A DNA stretch of 37,601 nucleotides from Pirellulales bacterium (GTDB lineage Bacteria > Planctomycetota > Planctomycetia > Pirellulales > JAICIG01), in NCBI GenBank assembly GCA_035533075.1, contig DATLUO010000015.1:1-37601 (forward strand), read 5' to 3'. Under the pieces are notes generated by a model that made no database searches, was not told where the DNA came from, and worked only from the letters and a program-made list of their open reading frames with translations. A program made the position numbers and the translations under genes. Positions 16,701 through 25,109 of the stretch are shown here, one piece after another; position 1 is the first letter of the stretch, and each line of letters begins with the position of its first letter.

Positions 16701-18718
16701 GGACACAGCTCGCCGCGTTGGGCATCGACAACGAAGGACGCTACCCGATCACGCTCGAAGTGACCGACGGCACGAACAGCATCCAAATTCCCAGCACGCT
16801 GATCGTTCAGGCGGTGCCGCCGACGCTGTCGATCGCCGGGCCGGGTGAGATCACCGAAGGCGATACCTACACGCTCGGACTCTCCGCAAGCGAACCGGGT
16901 GGCGACACGATTACAAGTTGGGCCATCGACTGGGGCGACGGCACGACGCAAAACTTCTCAGGTAATCCGGCCTCGGTGACTCACATTTACGCGGCCCCGC
17001 CCAGCGCGGTGGCCATCTTGGCCACGGCCACCGACGAGGACGGCGCCTACACGTCGAATGCCTTGCCCGTGACCGTGGACGACGCCTTGCTCACGCCGTC
17101 GGGTTTGACGTTTGGCGCCGTCGAGGGTGCGACGTTCAGCGGAACCGTCGCCTCGTTCACCGACGCGAATCCTTATCCGCAGTTGTCCAGTTTTTCCGCC
17201 ACGATCGACTGGGGCGACGGCAGCAGCAGTTCGGGCAGCGTGGCGCCCAACGGCGCCGGCGGCTTCGACGTGCAGGGCACGCACGCCTATGCCGAAGAAG
17301 GCAACCACCCCGTCGCCGTGACAATCAACGATACCGGCGGCAGCCAGGCGACAGCCAGCAGCACGGCCGCCGCCTCGGATCCGGAGGTAGTTGCGACCGC
17401 GCAGGCTGCCGCCGCCGCGGTTGGCTCGTCCACCGGACCGATCGTGCTGGCCACGTTCACCGACCCGGGCGGAGCGGAGCCGCTGGCCGACTATCAGGCG
17501 ACCGTCGATTGGGGCGACGGCACGACCGCCGACGTGGGAGCGACGGTCGTCGGCAGCGGCGGCCTGTTCAGCGTGCTGGGAAGCCACCTCTATGCGGCTA
17601 AAGGCACGTATCCAGTGCGGGTGACGATCGCGCATGACAGCGCTCCGAATGCGACGGTGACGGGCGCCGCCACGGTCGTGCAGAACGTCGCCTTGGTATT
17701 GCTCGACGCCACAGACAAGGCAACCTTGAACGCCGCGGGAAACGCCAGCGTGCGGCTCGCTGGGGGCGGCGCCGCCGAAGTATTGTCGAACAACGCCGCG
17801 GCGGTCGTCGCCTTGGGCAATGCGGCGATTTCGGCGAACGAGCTCGATGTGGAGGGCACGCCCGGCCGCGACGTGCATGGCAACGCGGCGATTCAGGGCC
17901 TTTTGGCAACGGGCCTGACGACCGTACAAGACCCCTTCCTGAGCGACCCATTCGTCTCGCTGGCGGCGCCGGCGCCGGGCACGAACATGGCCGCGGCAAA
18001 CATCGGAGGCAGTACGACGATCACTCTTCCGCAGGGAACCTACGTGGGCGGCATTCATGTCTCTGGCCAGGCGCAGGTCACGCTCGCGCCGGGTGTCTAC
18101 TATCTACAGGGCGGCGGTTTTTCCGTCAGCGGAGGTGCGCGGGTCTACGGTCAAGGAGTGCTGATTTATAACGCCCCGCAAGCGGCAAACGCCGATGGCA
18201 TCGTGATCGGCGGGCAGGCGCTCGTGCAACTTTCCGGACTGAGCCAATACAACGGACTCGCGATTTTCCAGGACCGTTCATCGAACGCCCCGCTGTCGCT
18301 TGGTGGCAACGCATCGCTCGTGGTTACCGGGGGAATCTATGCGGCCGGCGGCGACTTAGCCGTCTCTGGCGGCGCCATGCTGCACGTCACGGGCAGCAGC
18401 GCGAGCGGCCTTAGCGCGCGGGTAGTCGTGGTCGAATTGAACGCATCCGGGAACGCTCAGGTCTCCATCGACGCCAGTCAGAACGCGCCTTTGGTTGCTG
18501 GTGCCGCGCCTGCCGCTGTCTCCGCCGCCGCCAGCGATGCGGCACTGGCCGCGCTCGCGGCCGAGGGGGGCGATTCATTCGCCGCATCCGCTCCCGACGT
18601 GCTCGCTGCAGCGCTGCCAGCCAGCACTTCGGACGGCAGCGATGTCAGCGGCCAGGCGGTGGTGGATGTTCTGCCCGCCGCGGCGTTTGACGATCTCGGA
18701 CGAGACGCCGCGCTTTAG
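13784..18718 (+). CDS. giant secreted alpha-amylase-like protein with dockerin, PKD and beta-helix-like domains
   Basis: This 1644-residue protein begins at GTG 13784 with a basic N-terminus and RREVLE-like segment ending LEIRLVLD, resembling the planctomycete LEPRxLL sorting signal. A GH13-type (beta/alpha)8 catalytic domain spans about 40-500: DLVWNHDG, the nucleophile D294 in VDGFRLDAAKN, the acid/base E332 in FGFSEVYDG, and the third acid D415 in SSADNG. These fit alpha-glucan hydrolysis. A beta-rich region follows, then a dockerin-like calcium-binding pair (about 852-905; DLDFDGKIDANDVELF and DLNGDGQIDSTDLILL), three or four PKD-like repeats (WGDGT motifs, about 925-1300), and an alanine/glycine/valine-rich repetitive domain (about 1310-1570) with regularly spaced GGNASV/SGGA/SGQAQV turns suggesting a beta-helix. 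Substrate specificity is not determinable. It has a good promoter at 13696-13724. Confidence 0.88.
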   Translation: MNRTPFGTRRRPARKAARRPRRLIREVLEIRLVLDVSAPPILQWFEGSYNTIEQRVPDIFAAGYGAVLTPPPGRADSGNQSVGYDVYNRFDLGSPGDPTLYGTETGLKAMVAAIHQTGASYYSDLVWNHDGFENLGTPGFAASGGYPGFALTLNPSNNDAGYNDIDGDFHSAYDTSTTGMRLSGLIDIAQEKNYQFIRNPVGPNPMNLPAGTTPLNGRLANVPDPNNARFYPDQNLPPITVNDPATGEYNLKIYPFNNAQPLDGTPVAENALGYLMRYAQWMVQTIGVDGFRLDAAKNMPSWVLNYYDQAVYRSSDRTLLNGSQEPIFGFSEVYDGDKSLLQQYVNKDINPNDPSTVGGNRDVLDFPLFFALQSNLTSNGYQNNWYNVVNASQDSQDDGLANNGSEGVSFVSSADNGPPYLDNVAYAYTLTRPGNTIVYDNGHEFGNNRSFPADGRGDALGGLYGDTITSLVNIRDTHPDGNYDQRYIDNNVLVYERDDSMLVGLNNRLDSGYDNRTVHTDFAPGTYLVELTGNAGNPSTNEDGNVRPLLQVDQYGNVNLNVPRNQDDGNFTGDGYVIYAPASPQGNLTINGLDHVIPGDTPTTDTNGSARLSPIDVVTGNTFQIQLDTNNVNLLANPQFHDQDANGDNALYKIDGGVDATGSGFVDTTPGDAAYGFQQFTTLHNPGYFSADGDGEYLQTIDTSKLSNGYHYIDVRAFRHRDPGEPPIFTDFKVTIYVDRSPTVSKVVSLTDVTPGDNEDEVLTVRSTDMLANNVHVFFDLPAGLTDSQILSMVGSANQATQIDRDLWTMEMTGLTSGNHVATVVSYQVDGSASIQRFPGLFTSTIYGSGLGDLDFDGKIDANDVELFGRVLESHNTQFNPAADLNGDGQIDSTDLILLYPTLLAAHADAATLAAFQQLLGPAAGGDTVLEGTNLTLSANEPTGTTPPLSFSWALNDDGNFGDATGVSPTLTWTQLAALGIDNEGRYPITLEVTDGTNSIQIPSTLIVQAVPPTLSIAGPGEITEGDTYTLGLSASEPGGDTITSWAIDWGDGTTQNFSGNPASVTHIYAAPPSAVAILATATDEDGAYTSNALPVTVDDALLTPSGLTFGAVEGATFSGTVASFTDANPYPQLSSFSATIDWGDGSSSSGSVAPNGAGGFDVQGTHAYAEEGNHPVAVTINDTGGSQATASSTAAASDPEVVATAQAAAAAVGSSTGPIVLATFTDPGGAEPLADYQATVDWGDGTTADVGATVVGSGGLFSVLGSHLYAAKGTYPVRVTIAHDSAPNATVTGAATVVQNVALVLLDATDKATLNAAGNASVRLAGGGAAEVLSNNAAAVVALGNAAISANELDVEGTPGRDVHGNAAIQGLLATGLTTVQDPFLSDPFVSLAAPAPGTNMAAANIGGSTTITLPQGTYVGGIHVSGQAQVTLAPGVYYLQGGGFSVSGGARVYGQGVLIYNAPQAANADGIVIGGQALVQLSGLSQYNGLAIFQDRSSNAPLSLGGNASLVVTGGIYAAGGDLAVSGGAMLHVTGSSASGLSARVVVVELNASGNAQVSIDASQNAPLVAGAAPAAVSAAASDAALAALAAEGGDSFAASAPDVLAAALPASTSDGSDVSGQAVVDVLPAAAFDDLGRDAAL

Positions 18719-19237
18719 CCCGGACGCACTGGCGATTCGACGGCGCGGCAGAACTGGTTTAGAGTAGATTAGAATAGAGTCGTCCGGGGAGATGCGTAAC
18801 GGAGAACGATGGACTTGCCAATCAAATTCCCCCGGCGATGCCGAAGTGGCCGCCGAGGAGGCCGCTCGCTTTCGGGCGCTTTCGCCCGCGGAACGAATGC
18901 GCCCTTGCCCACGACTTCTACTGCCAAACGTTAGCCGAGACAGAAATCTACTGTATCCTGAGGGCATCGCTTGGCCGCCACGCTCTTGAAGGGCGTCAGC
19001 CGCAATCTGGCCAAGCTCTGCCCCAGCCACCGCTTCTCACGGCAAAACGTTAGCTTGGCGTGGGCGTCACACCCGCTCATCGGCGGTCGGTGGGTTTTTC
19101 TCTGCATTGGCCGTGCTCGTCAACCGATAGCAGATAGGATGGCTCTAGCGATTGGCGGGTTTACTACACGTACGCGTCGGTGACGCCGCGCCACGGAACG
19201 CGAGAGCGCCCTGCAATGCTATCGAAGGACTGCCATC
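18719..19237. other. intergenic region with gene remnant and repeat arm
   Basis: It contains the frameshifted remnant at 18809-18989 and a solo arm of the palindrome family D near 19013-19032 (GCTCTGCCCCAGCCACCG). Nothing else is recognised. Confidence 0.6.
18809..18989 (+). pseudogene. frameshifted remnant of a small planctomycete protein
   Basis: ATG 18809, preceded by GGAG at 18801, gives MDLPIKFP, and the next frame then continues as GDAEVAAEEAARFRALSPAERM before losing homology-like character. The second piece resembles the N-terminus of short conserved planctomycete proteins, recalled but not searched. The break near 18833 suggests a +1 or -2 frameshift, and the 3' end is replaced by unrelated sequence leading to a repeat arm. 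Confidence is low. Confidence 0.35.
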
Positions 19238-20995
19238 ATGCCGTCTAGGATCCTGCTCCTGGGCCTGCTGACCAGTTCCTTGGGCTTGTGCGAAAGCTCC
19301 GCTCAGGCGCAGCCCCTGCCGACGAAAAAACCGCCGACCAGCGTGCCGGCCGCTTCGGGGCGCGTACCGGGTGGTCAGGCCGCTCCGCGGGGGACGAAGG
19401 GCCAGGCCGTCTCGCAAGTGGAAGAAGCCCCGGATGCCGAGCCCGTGATGGGCGAACCGATGACCGAAGGTCCGACGGTGCCCATCGAACCGGAACAGAT
19501 GATGGGCGAAGAGCCGGTGAGCGAAGCGGCATCGACAGATTGGACGAAGAACTCCAACGCGCGCATCTTTCCGCGGCCGGGCAACTTCTTCATCCTGCCC
19601 AGCGGTCCCGGTTACTACTCCATGGTGGACCAGATGCGGGGCAGCCGCCGCGAGGCCCCTCCCCAATCGGCATATCCGGCGTTTGCCATCATGGCACCGG
19701 GCTTCTTCGACGCCGATTTTCGCTATGTCGACGAAAAGGACAATAAAGACAAGCTGTGGTACGAGCGGCTCAAGCGGATCCGCATTGGCAAGAACTTCCT
19801 GTTCTCGACCGGCGGCGAGGAGATGAACCGCTACAACGACTTCAACAACCTGACGCCCGTCACCAACGTCTACGACCTGAACAGGATCCGCACTTACGGC
19901 GACCTGTGGTACCGCGACCAACTGCGAGTGTATGGTGAGTTCATCGATGCCGACCGCGGCGGTGGGACCTTGCCGCCGGCGCCCACCGACATCGACCGGG
20001 CCGACATCCTCGACCTGTTCGTCGACGTGAAATTGGGCGAGATCGCCAAGCATGCCGTCTACGTCCGCGGAGGCCGGCAGGAAGTGCTGCTCGGTTCGCA
20101 ACGGCTGATCTCACCGCTCCCTTGGGCGAACATGCGGCGCAATTTCGACGGCGTGCGCGGCTTCCGACAAGGGGAGAAATTCGACGTCGACCTCTTCTGG
20201 CTCGAGCCCGTCATTCCCAACGCCAACAAGTTCGACTCGACGGACCACAACCAACAGCTTGCCGGCGCCTGGTGTACCTATCGTCCCAAGAAGGGCCATT
20301 TTCTCGATCTCTATTATCTCTACTATAATAACTCGAACACCGTCGTGCAGCAGGGCATCGCGGTGGCCCCCACGCGGTTCAACACGCTGGGCACGCGATA
20401 CGCGGGCGACCGCAACAATTACCTGTGGGATTTCGAGTACGCGCTGCAACTCGGTCGGCACGGGAGCCAGGATCTTGTGGCGGGCATGGCGACGACCGGC
20501 GTCGGTTATCACTTGGCCAAGCGCGCGTGGAACCCGACACTCTGGCTGTACTACGACTTCGCCAGCGGCAGTGCGAACCCGAACGCCGGCCAGTACACGA
20601 CCTTCAACCAGCTCTTTCCGTTCGGCCACTATTATCTGGGCTGGGCCGACGCGGCGGGCCGGCAGAACATCCAGGACCTCAATTTGCACCTGGGCCTCTA
20701 TCCCGTGCCGTGGACCACCGTCTGGCTGCAATACCACCATTTCTGGCTGAACCAGCCTCGCGACGCGCTGTACAACGCCGGCGGCGTGGCGGTGCGGCGC
20801 GATCCGAGCGGCGCCGCGGGGACGAACGTGGGCGACGAGGTCGATTTGGTGATGAATCTCCACCTCACCGCCACATCGGACTTCATGGTGGTCTACTCGC
20901 AACTGTTCGGCGAGGGCTTTCTACAGGCCACGTCGACCGCGACCAAGTCGTCGTCTCAGGAGGCGGTGTATGCGATGTATAACTTCCGCTGGTAA
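19238..20995 (+). CDS. outer-membrane beta-barrel porin, AlgE-like (alginate export domain family)
   Basis: This 585-residue protein starts at ATG 19238 with GAAGGA eight bases upstream. It has a signal peptide (MPSRILLLGLLTSSLGLCESSAQAQ), a proline- and glycine-rich low-complexity linker to about residue 100, and a long barrel domain of alternating aromatic/polar strands. Segments such as RIRTYGDLWYRDQLRVYGEFIDAD, VRGGRQEVLLGSQRLISPLPW and NFDGVRGF are typical of the alginate-export/AlgE porin family seen widely in planctomycetes. The C-terminus ends in YAMYNFRW, with the terminal aromatic expected of an outer-membrane barrel. It probably allows passage of an anionic or other small solute. 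The transported substrate is unknown. Confidence 0.85.
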   Translation: MPSRILLLGLLTSSLGLCESSAQAQPLPTKKPPTSVPAASGRVPGGQAAPRGTKGQAVSQVEEAPDAEPVMGEPMTEGPTVPIEPEQMMGEEPVSEAASTDWTKNSNARIFPRPGNFFILPSGPGYYSMVDQMRGSRREAPPQSAYPAFAIMAPGFFDADFRYVDEKDNKDKLWYERLKRIRIGKNFLFSTGGEEMNRYNDFNNLTPVTNVYDLNRIRTYGDLWYRDQLRVYGEFIDADRGGGTLPPAPTDIDRADILDLFVDVKLGEIAKHAVYVRGGRQEVLLGSQRLISPLPWANMRRNFDGVRGFRQGEKFDVDLFWLEPVIPNANKFDSTDHNQQLAGAWCTYRPKKGHFLDLYYLYYNNSNTVVQQGIAVAPTRFNTLGTRYAGDRNNYLWDFEYALQLGRHGSQDLVAGMATTGVGYHLAKRAWNPTLWLYYDFASGSANPNAGQYTTFNQLFPFGHYYLGWADAAGRQNIQDLNLHLGLYPVPWTTVWLQYHHFWLNQPRDALYNAGGVAVRRDPSGAAGTNVGDEVDLVMNLHLTATSDFMVVYSQLFGEGFLQATSTATKSSSQEAVYAMYNFRW

Positions 20996-21017
20996 GTCGG
21001 TATGGCCTTGTATGATG

Positions 21018-21090
21018 AGCGGGCGAAGGGACTTGAACCCTCGACATCCAGCTTGGGAAGCTAGCGCTCTGCCAACTGAGCTACGCCCGC
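21018..21090 (-). tRNA. tRNA-Gly (anticodon CCC)
   Basis: The minus strand folds as a cloverleaf: acceptor GCGGGCG/CGCCCGC, D-arm GCTC...GAGC, anticodon stem CTAGC/GCTGG with loop TTCCCAA, T-arm GAGGG-TTCAAGT-CCCTT, discriminator T. The anticodon CCC reads GGG. CCA is not encoded. Confidence 0.97.
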
Positions 21091-21099
21091 GATGTCCTT

Positions 21100-21127
21100 A
21101 GTCTACAACGTCCGGCGACGGTGGCAA
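21100..21127 (-). promoter_or_regulatory. promoter of tRNA-Gly
   Basis: On the minus strand TTGCCA (21127-21122), a 16-base spacer and TAGACT (21105-21100) lie 10 bp before the tRNA. Confidence 0.55.
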
Positions 21128-21156
21128 GACGCGCCGGCAAGAGACTTGACCGGCGA

Positions 21157-22230
21157 CTACCGCGGTAGCCCGGCTTCGATCCCCTCCGCGATGCGCCGGC
21201 CGACCTCGCTGGTCGAGAGTTTGCCGCCCAGGTCGGGCGTGGTTTGAGCGGAGGCCAAGACCCGCTCGACCGCTTGGCGCACGAGCTCGCCCGCCTCCGC
21301 TTCGCCCAGCCAGTCGAGCATCATGGCCGCGCTCAGCACGGCCGCCACCGGGTCCGCAATCCCCTTGCCGGCGATGTCGGGCGCCGAGCCGTGTACCGGT
21401 TCGAACATCGAGGGAGCTGTCCGCTCGGGGTTCAGATTGGCACTGGGCGCCAGTCCCAGGCCGCCCGAAATCAGCCCGCCCAAGTCAGTCAGGATATCGC
21501 CGAACAGGTTCGAGGCCACCACCACGTCAAAGCGTTCCGGCGAGCGGACGAAGTTCATCACGGCGGCGTCGGCATGCTGCTTTTCGGCCTCGACGTCGGA
21601 ATAGTCGCCACGGACCTGTTCCAGGATTTCATCCCACAACACATAGGCATAGCGCTGGGCGTTCGACTTGGTAATCATCGTCAGCCGCCGGCGCCGCCGG
21701 CGTGCCAGGTCGAAACCGAACCGCAGCACGCGCTCGATTCCCCGACGCGTGTGTACCGCCGTCTGCACCGCCGATTCATCGTGTTGGCCCACACGGAAGC
21801 GTCCGCCGACGTTGACATATTCCCCCTCCGAGTTTTCGCGGACCACCACCAGATCGATGTCGCCGGGTCGCTTGCCGGCCAGCACGCACGGCACGCCCGG
21901 ATAAAGCCGGGCCGGCCGCACGCAGGCGTATTGATCGAACCGCTGACGGATTTGCACCAACGGGGCCAAGGTGACATGGTCGGGCAGTTCGGCCGGCCAA
22001 CCGACCGCGCCCAACAGAATGGCATCGAACGGCCGCAGCACTTCCAAGAAGTCGTCGGGCACCACCTTGCCGGTCGACCGAGCAAACTGGCAGCCCCAGG
22101 GCAAATGCGTGAAATCGAGCTGGAACGAAGGTTGCCGCCGCTGCACGGCTTCCAGCACGCGCAAAGCCTCATCGGTTACTTCCGGCCCGATGCCGTCGCC
22201 GGGATAGACGGCGATGCGATACGTTTTCAT
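21157..22230 (-). CDS. dmlA: D-malate / tartrate dehydrogenase-type oxidative decarboxylase
   Basis: This 357-residue member of the isocitrate/isopropylmalate dehydrogenase family uses NAD to oxidise and decarboxylate a 2-hydroxy acid. The ATG at 22230 gives MKTYRIAVYPGDGIGPEV, the normal family start; an upstream in-frame ATG would add an unrelated leader. Features favouring D-malate/tartrate dehydrogenase (DmlA/TtuC) over LeuB are FDAILLGAVGWP, FDQYACVRPARLYPGVPC, VVRENSEGEYVNVGGR and NLFGDILTDLGG. The lysine in MITKSNA and aspartates in the DILTDLGG region form the active site. The family motif PSANLNPERTAPSMFEPVHGSAPDI is intact. The neighbours are two tRNA genes, so no operon context supports a pathway. 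3-Isopropylmalate dehydrogenase activity cannot be ruled out. Confidence 0.88.
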   Translation of the reverse strand: MKTYRIAVYPGDGIGPEVTDEALRVLEAVQRRQPSFQLDFTHLPWGCQFARSTGKVVPDDFLEVLRPFDAILLGAVGWPAELPDHVTLAPLVQIRQRFDQYACVRPARLYPGVPCVLAGKRPGDIDLVVVRENSEGEYVNVGGRFRVGQHDESAVQTAVHTRRGIERVLRFGFDLARRRRRRLTMITKSNAQRYAYVLWDEILEQVRGDYSDVEAEKQHADAAVMNFVRSPERFDVVVASNLFGDILTDLGGLISGGLGLAPSANLNPERTAPSMFEPVHGSAPDIAGKGIADPVAAVLSAAMMLDWLGEAEAGELVRQAVERVLASAQTTPDLGGKLSTSEVGRRIAEGIEAGLPR

Positions 22231-22308
22231 GCTCGGTCCTGTGTGATTTGGTCTTGGCTGTGGCCTGCAAACCAAGCAGGATGACGCATCTGCGGCAGTA
22301 TCGCAAGA

Positions 22309-22338
22309 TTGACAAGGCATCTCGGCCGCCGGTACGAT
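22309..22338 (+). promoter_or_regulatory. promoter of tRNA-Val
   Basis: A consensus TTGACA (22309-22314), 18-base spacer and TACGAT (22333-22338) stand 39 bp upstream of the tRNA. Confidence 0.65.
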
Positions 22339-22377
22339 CCGTCAAGCGGGTTTCCAAGTAGCGGAGGCCGTGCTTTC

Positions 22378-22454
<77 letters not shown>

Positions 22455-22529
22455 TACTGCAAGTGCATCGTGATTTCACCGAACATGATTGACAACTTTC
22501 GGCTGCTTCCAACCTCGTGTACGATCGTC

Positions 22530-24341
22530 ATGGCCAGGGCCGCCTGCACGTTGTGCGTCTGGCTCGCCGCGGCTCTGCTTGGCGCCGCCTCGCCACGCCC
22601 GAATGTGGTGATCTTTTTGGCCGACGATGCCGGCTGGGGCGACTACAGCCAATCGGGCAACCGCCAGGTCGCGACGCCGAACATCGACTCGCTGGCCCGC
22701 GACGGAGTGTCGCTCGATCGCTTCTACGTTTGCCCCTTGTGTTCGCCGACGCGGGCCGAGTTTCTCACCGGCCGGTATTATCCGCGCGGCGGCGTGCGGG
22801 GCGTCTCGACCGGCCAGGAACGGCTCGATCTGAGCGAGAAGACCGTGGCCGAGGCGTTCCAGGCGGCCGGTTATGCCACCGGGGCGTTCGGCAAGTGGCA
22901 CAACGGCAGCCAGTGGCCCTATCACCCGCGGGCGCGCGGCTTCGATGATTACTTCGGTTATACCGCGGGCCATTGGGGCGAGTATTTCAACGCGCCGCTG
23001 GAAGATAACGGCCGCATGGTCCGCACCCAGGGTTACATCGTCGATGTCTGCACCGACCGGGCACTGCGATTCATCGAACAGCACCAGGACCGGCCGTTCT
23101 TCTGCTACGTTCCCTTCACCACGCCGCACACGCCTTGGGCGGCCCCCGAAAAAGACTGGCTGCGGTTCAAGGACAAGCCGATTGCCCAGCGGGCCACCGA
23201 CGCCAACAAGGAATCGCTCGACGAAACCCGCTGCGCCCTGGCCATGATCGAGAACCAAGACCGCAACGTCGGCCGCGTGCTGTCGAAGCTCGACGACCTA
23301 AAACTGCGGCAAAACACGATCGTGGTGTACTTCTCCGACAACGGCCCGAACGCGATGCGCTGGACCGGCGGCATGAAGGGCAAGAAGGGCGACACCGACG
23401 AGGGGGGCGTGCGCAGCGTCTGCTATCTTCGCTGGCCCGAGCGTCTGCCCGCCGGCCACACCGTCAGGCAGATTGCCGGCGCGATCGATCTGCTGCCAAC
23501 CCTGACCTCGCTGGCCGGCGTGCCGCGCGTGGGCGACAAACCGCTCGATGGCCGCGATCTCAGCCCGCTGCTCTTGAAGCAAGAGACCGATTGGCCCGAA
23601 CGCATGATCTTCTCCACTTGGGGCGGACGGACCAGCGTGCGGACCGGGCGGCACCGGCTCGACCACCAGGGACGGCTGTTCGACATGCTCGCCGATCCCG
23701 GCCAGATAACGGCGATCGACGATCGCGAGCCGGAAACTGCCTCGCGGTTGGCGGCAGCGGTGGCAGCCTGGCGGCAGGAAATGTTCGGCGGCGCGGGGCA
23801 AGCGGCGGCCGGTCCGCGGGGCAAAGCACCGTCGAAGGCGGCTGCCGCCAGCGCCGTCGATCCGCGTCCCTTTCCGGTCGGCTACCGCGAGTTTCCCATC
23901 GCAATGCTGCCGGCCCGCGACGGCGAACCGCGCGGCGGCGTGCGGCGCAGCAGTGGTGCTCCGAACTGCTCGTATTTCGTGCATTGGACCGCGAAAGACG
24001 ACAGCATGGTCTGGCTGATCGACGTCCACACCACGGGCCGCTATGAAGCCGTCATCGACTACACTTGTGCGGAGGCGGACGCCGGTTCGCTGGTCGAGCT
24101 GAGTTTTGGCGGCAGCCGGCTGACGGGCAAAGTCGTTCCGGCCTGGGACCCGCCGCTGAACACGAACCAGGACACGCTGCCTCGCACGCACGGCGAATCC
24201 CAGATGAAAGAGTTCCGCCCCTTGCGGCTGGGCGAGATTCACTTGGAAAAAGGCACGGCGCCGCTTACCTTGCGGGCGTTGGAGATTCCCGGCAAATCGG
24301 TGATGGACGTCCGCCGCATCACGCTCAGGCTGCTTGAATAG
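22530..24341 (+). CDS. secreted sulfatase (arylsulfatase family)
   Basis: This 603-residue protein is chosen to start at ATG 22530, where a signal peptide begins at once (MARAACTLCVWLAAALLGAAS). ATG 22485 would add an odd leader, and an earlier in-frame ATG lies inside the tRNA. The mature part opens RPNVVIFLADDAGWGDYS, whose DD binds calcium. The formylglycine site is C71 in CSPTRAEFLTGR, a perfect C-x-P-x-R. Other sulfatase motifs are GKWHNG and DNGPNAMRWTGGMKGKKGDTDEGG, including the metal-binding DN. Residues about 455-603 form an additional C-terminal beta-rich domain with repeats typical of planctomycete sulfatases. It probably removes sulfate from algal or animal polysaccharides in the periplasm. 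The maturation enzyme is not in the window. Confidence 0.93.
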   Translation: MARAACTLCVWLAAALLGAASPRPNVVIFLADDAGWGDYSQSGNRQVATPNIDSLARDGVSLDRFYVCPLCSPTRAEFLTGRYYPRGGVRGVSTGQERLDLSEKTVAEAFQAAGYATGAFGKWHNGSQWPYHPRARGFDDYFGYTAGHWGEYFNAPLEDNGRMVRTQGYIVDVCTDRALRFIEQHQDRPFFCYVPFTTPHTPWAAPEKDWLRFKDKPIAQRATDANKESLDETRCALAMIENQDRNVGRVLSKLDDLKLRQNTIVVYFSDNGPNAMRWTGGMKGKKGDTDEGGVRSVCYLRWPERLPAGHTVRQIAGAIDLLPTLTSLAGVPRVGDKPLDGRDLSPLLLKQETDWPERMIFSTWGGRTSVRTGRHRLDHQGRLFDMLADPGQITAIDDREPETASRLAAAVAAWRQEMFGGAGQAAAGPRGKAPSKAAAASAVDPRPFPVGYREFPIAMLPARDGEPRGGVRRSSGAPNCSYFVHWTAKDDSMVWLIDVHTTGRYEAVIDYTCAEADAGSLVELSFGGSRLTGKVVPAWDPPLNTNQDTLPRTHGESQMKEFRPLRLGEIHLEKGTAPLTLRALEIPGKSVMDVRRITLRLLE

Positions 24342-24427
24342 CCATTTGATCGAAATCTAGTCAGCAAAGTTAGCCGATCTGCTCTGCTGCGAAGCGAACT
24401 TTGGGACGCTACCCCCGCTCGTTGATC

Positions 24428-24457
24428 TTGTCAATGTTTGCCGGCCGCGCGTACACT
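24428..24457 (+). promoter_or_regulatory. promoter of the TPR-related gene at 24492
   Basis: TTGTCA (24428-24433), an 18-base spacer and TACACT (24452-24457) lie 34 bp before the start codon, and a strong AAGGAGG follows at 24478-24484. Confidence 0.45.
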
Positions 24458-24491
24458 GCGGACGGACCTATTCCGCAAGGAGGCAATTGAC

Positions 24492-25109
24492 ATGAGAAAA
24501 CGTCTCGTTGGCTCGTTCGTCGCGGTTGCCTGGCTTTCGGTTGCTTGGGCCTGGGCCGCCGAGCCGGTATCGAACGACCAGGCAACGGTTGATGCGGAAG
24601 TTCCGGCCGAGTGGCGCGGTCGGGCGTTGCTCACCAAGCCGCCTGACATCGTATTGCGAAAGCTGCCCGATGCACAGGCACCCGTCGCCGCCGTATTGCC
24701 CGCCGGCATTTGGCTCTACGTGCAGCGGGTCGAGGGTGATTGGTTTTCCGTCAGATACGGCTGGTTACGGGCCGCCGACGTGGTGCGCGACGACGAGGCG
24801 ATTGACTATTTCAAGCGACAACTCGCAACCGCCGAAACGGCATTTGCCCATCTCTGCCGGTCGCGTGCATGGCTCCTCAAACAAGTTCTCGACAAGGCCC
24901 AGGCCGACATCGGTGAGGCAGCCCGACTTGACCCGCAAAATGCCCGGATCTTTCTTGCTCGTGCGAGAATCGCGCACGCCGAACAGCGCTATGACGATGA
25001 ATTGGCGGCCTACGACCGCCGGTTGGCCCACTCGTCGGTTCCTACATCGGATCATGGGCTTTCTCCGGCACGGCTGAGTATCGTCGCGCGAACATGCGCG
25101 CCGAGGTAG
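24492..25109 (+). CDS. secreted SH3-like/TPR-related protein, probably truncated
   Basis: This encodes 205 residues. ATG 24492 is preceded by AAGGAGG with seven intervening bases. The signal peptide MRKRLVGSFVAVAWLSVAWAWA is followed by an SH3-like segment (LYVQRVEGDWFSVRYGWLRAADVV) and about two TPR-like helical pairs (DEAIDYFKRQLATAE, ADIGEAARLDPQNARIFLAR). It is a shorter relative of the protein at 12488-13408, whose repeats continue for a further hundred residues. The last ~30 codons (HSSVPTSDHGLSP...CAPR) do not look like TPR sequence. The last 58 bases overlap the opposite-strand 3' end of the DUF3368 toxin gene. I infer the original 3' half was replaced when the toxin-antitoxin module arrived. 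Confidence 0.7.
   Translation: MRKRLVGSFVAVAWLSVAWAWAAEPVSNDQATVDAEVPAEWRGRALLTKPPDIVLRKLPDAQAPVAAVLPAGIWLYVQRVEGDWFSVRYGWLRAADVVRDDEAIDYFKRQLATAETAFAHLCRSRAWLLKQVLDKAQADIGEAARLDPQNARIFLARARIAHAEQRYDDELAAYDRRLAHSSVPTSDHGLSPARLSIVARTCAPR

Noticed and set aside
16958-18058. Minus-strand 366-residue frame opposite the PKD region
   Set aside because: Antisense shadow of the repetitive amylase-like gene.
21157-22230. leuB (3-isopropylmalate dehydrogenase)
   Set aside because: The FDQYACVRPARLYPGVPC and EGEYVNVGGR segments fit D-malate/tartrate dehydrogenases better; no leu genes nearby.
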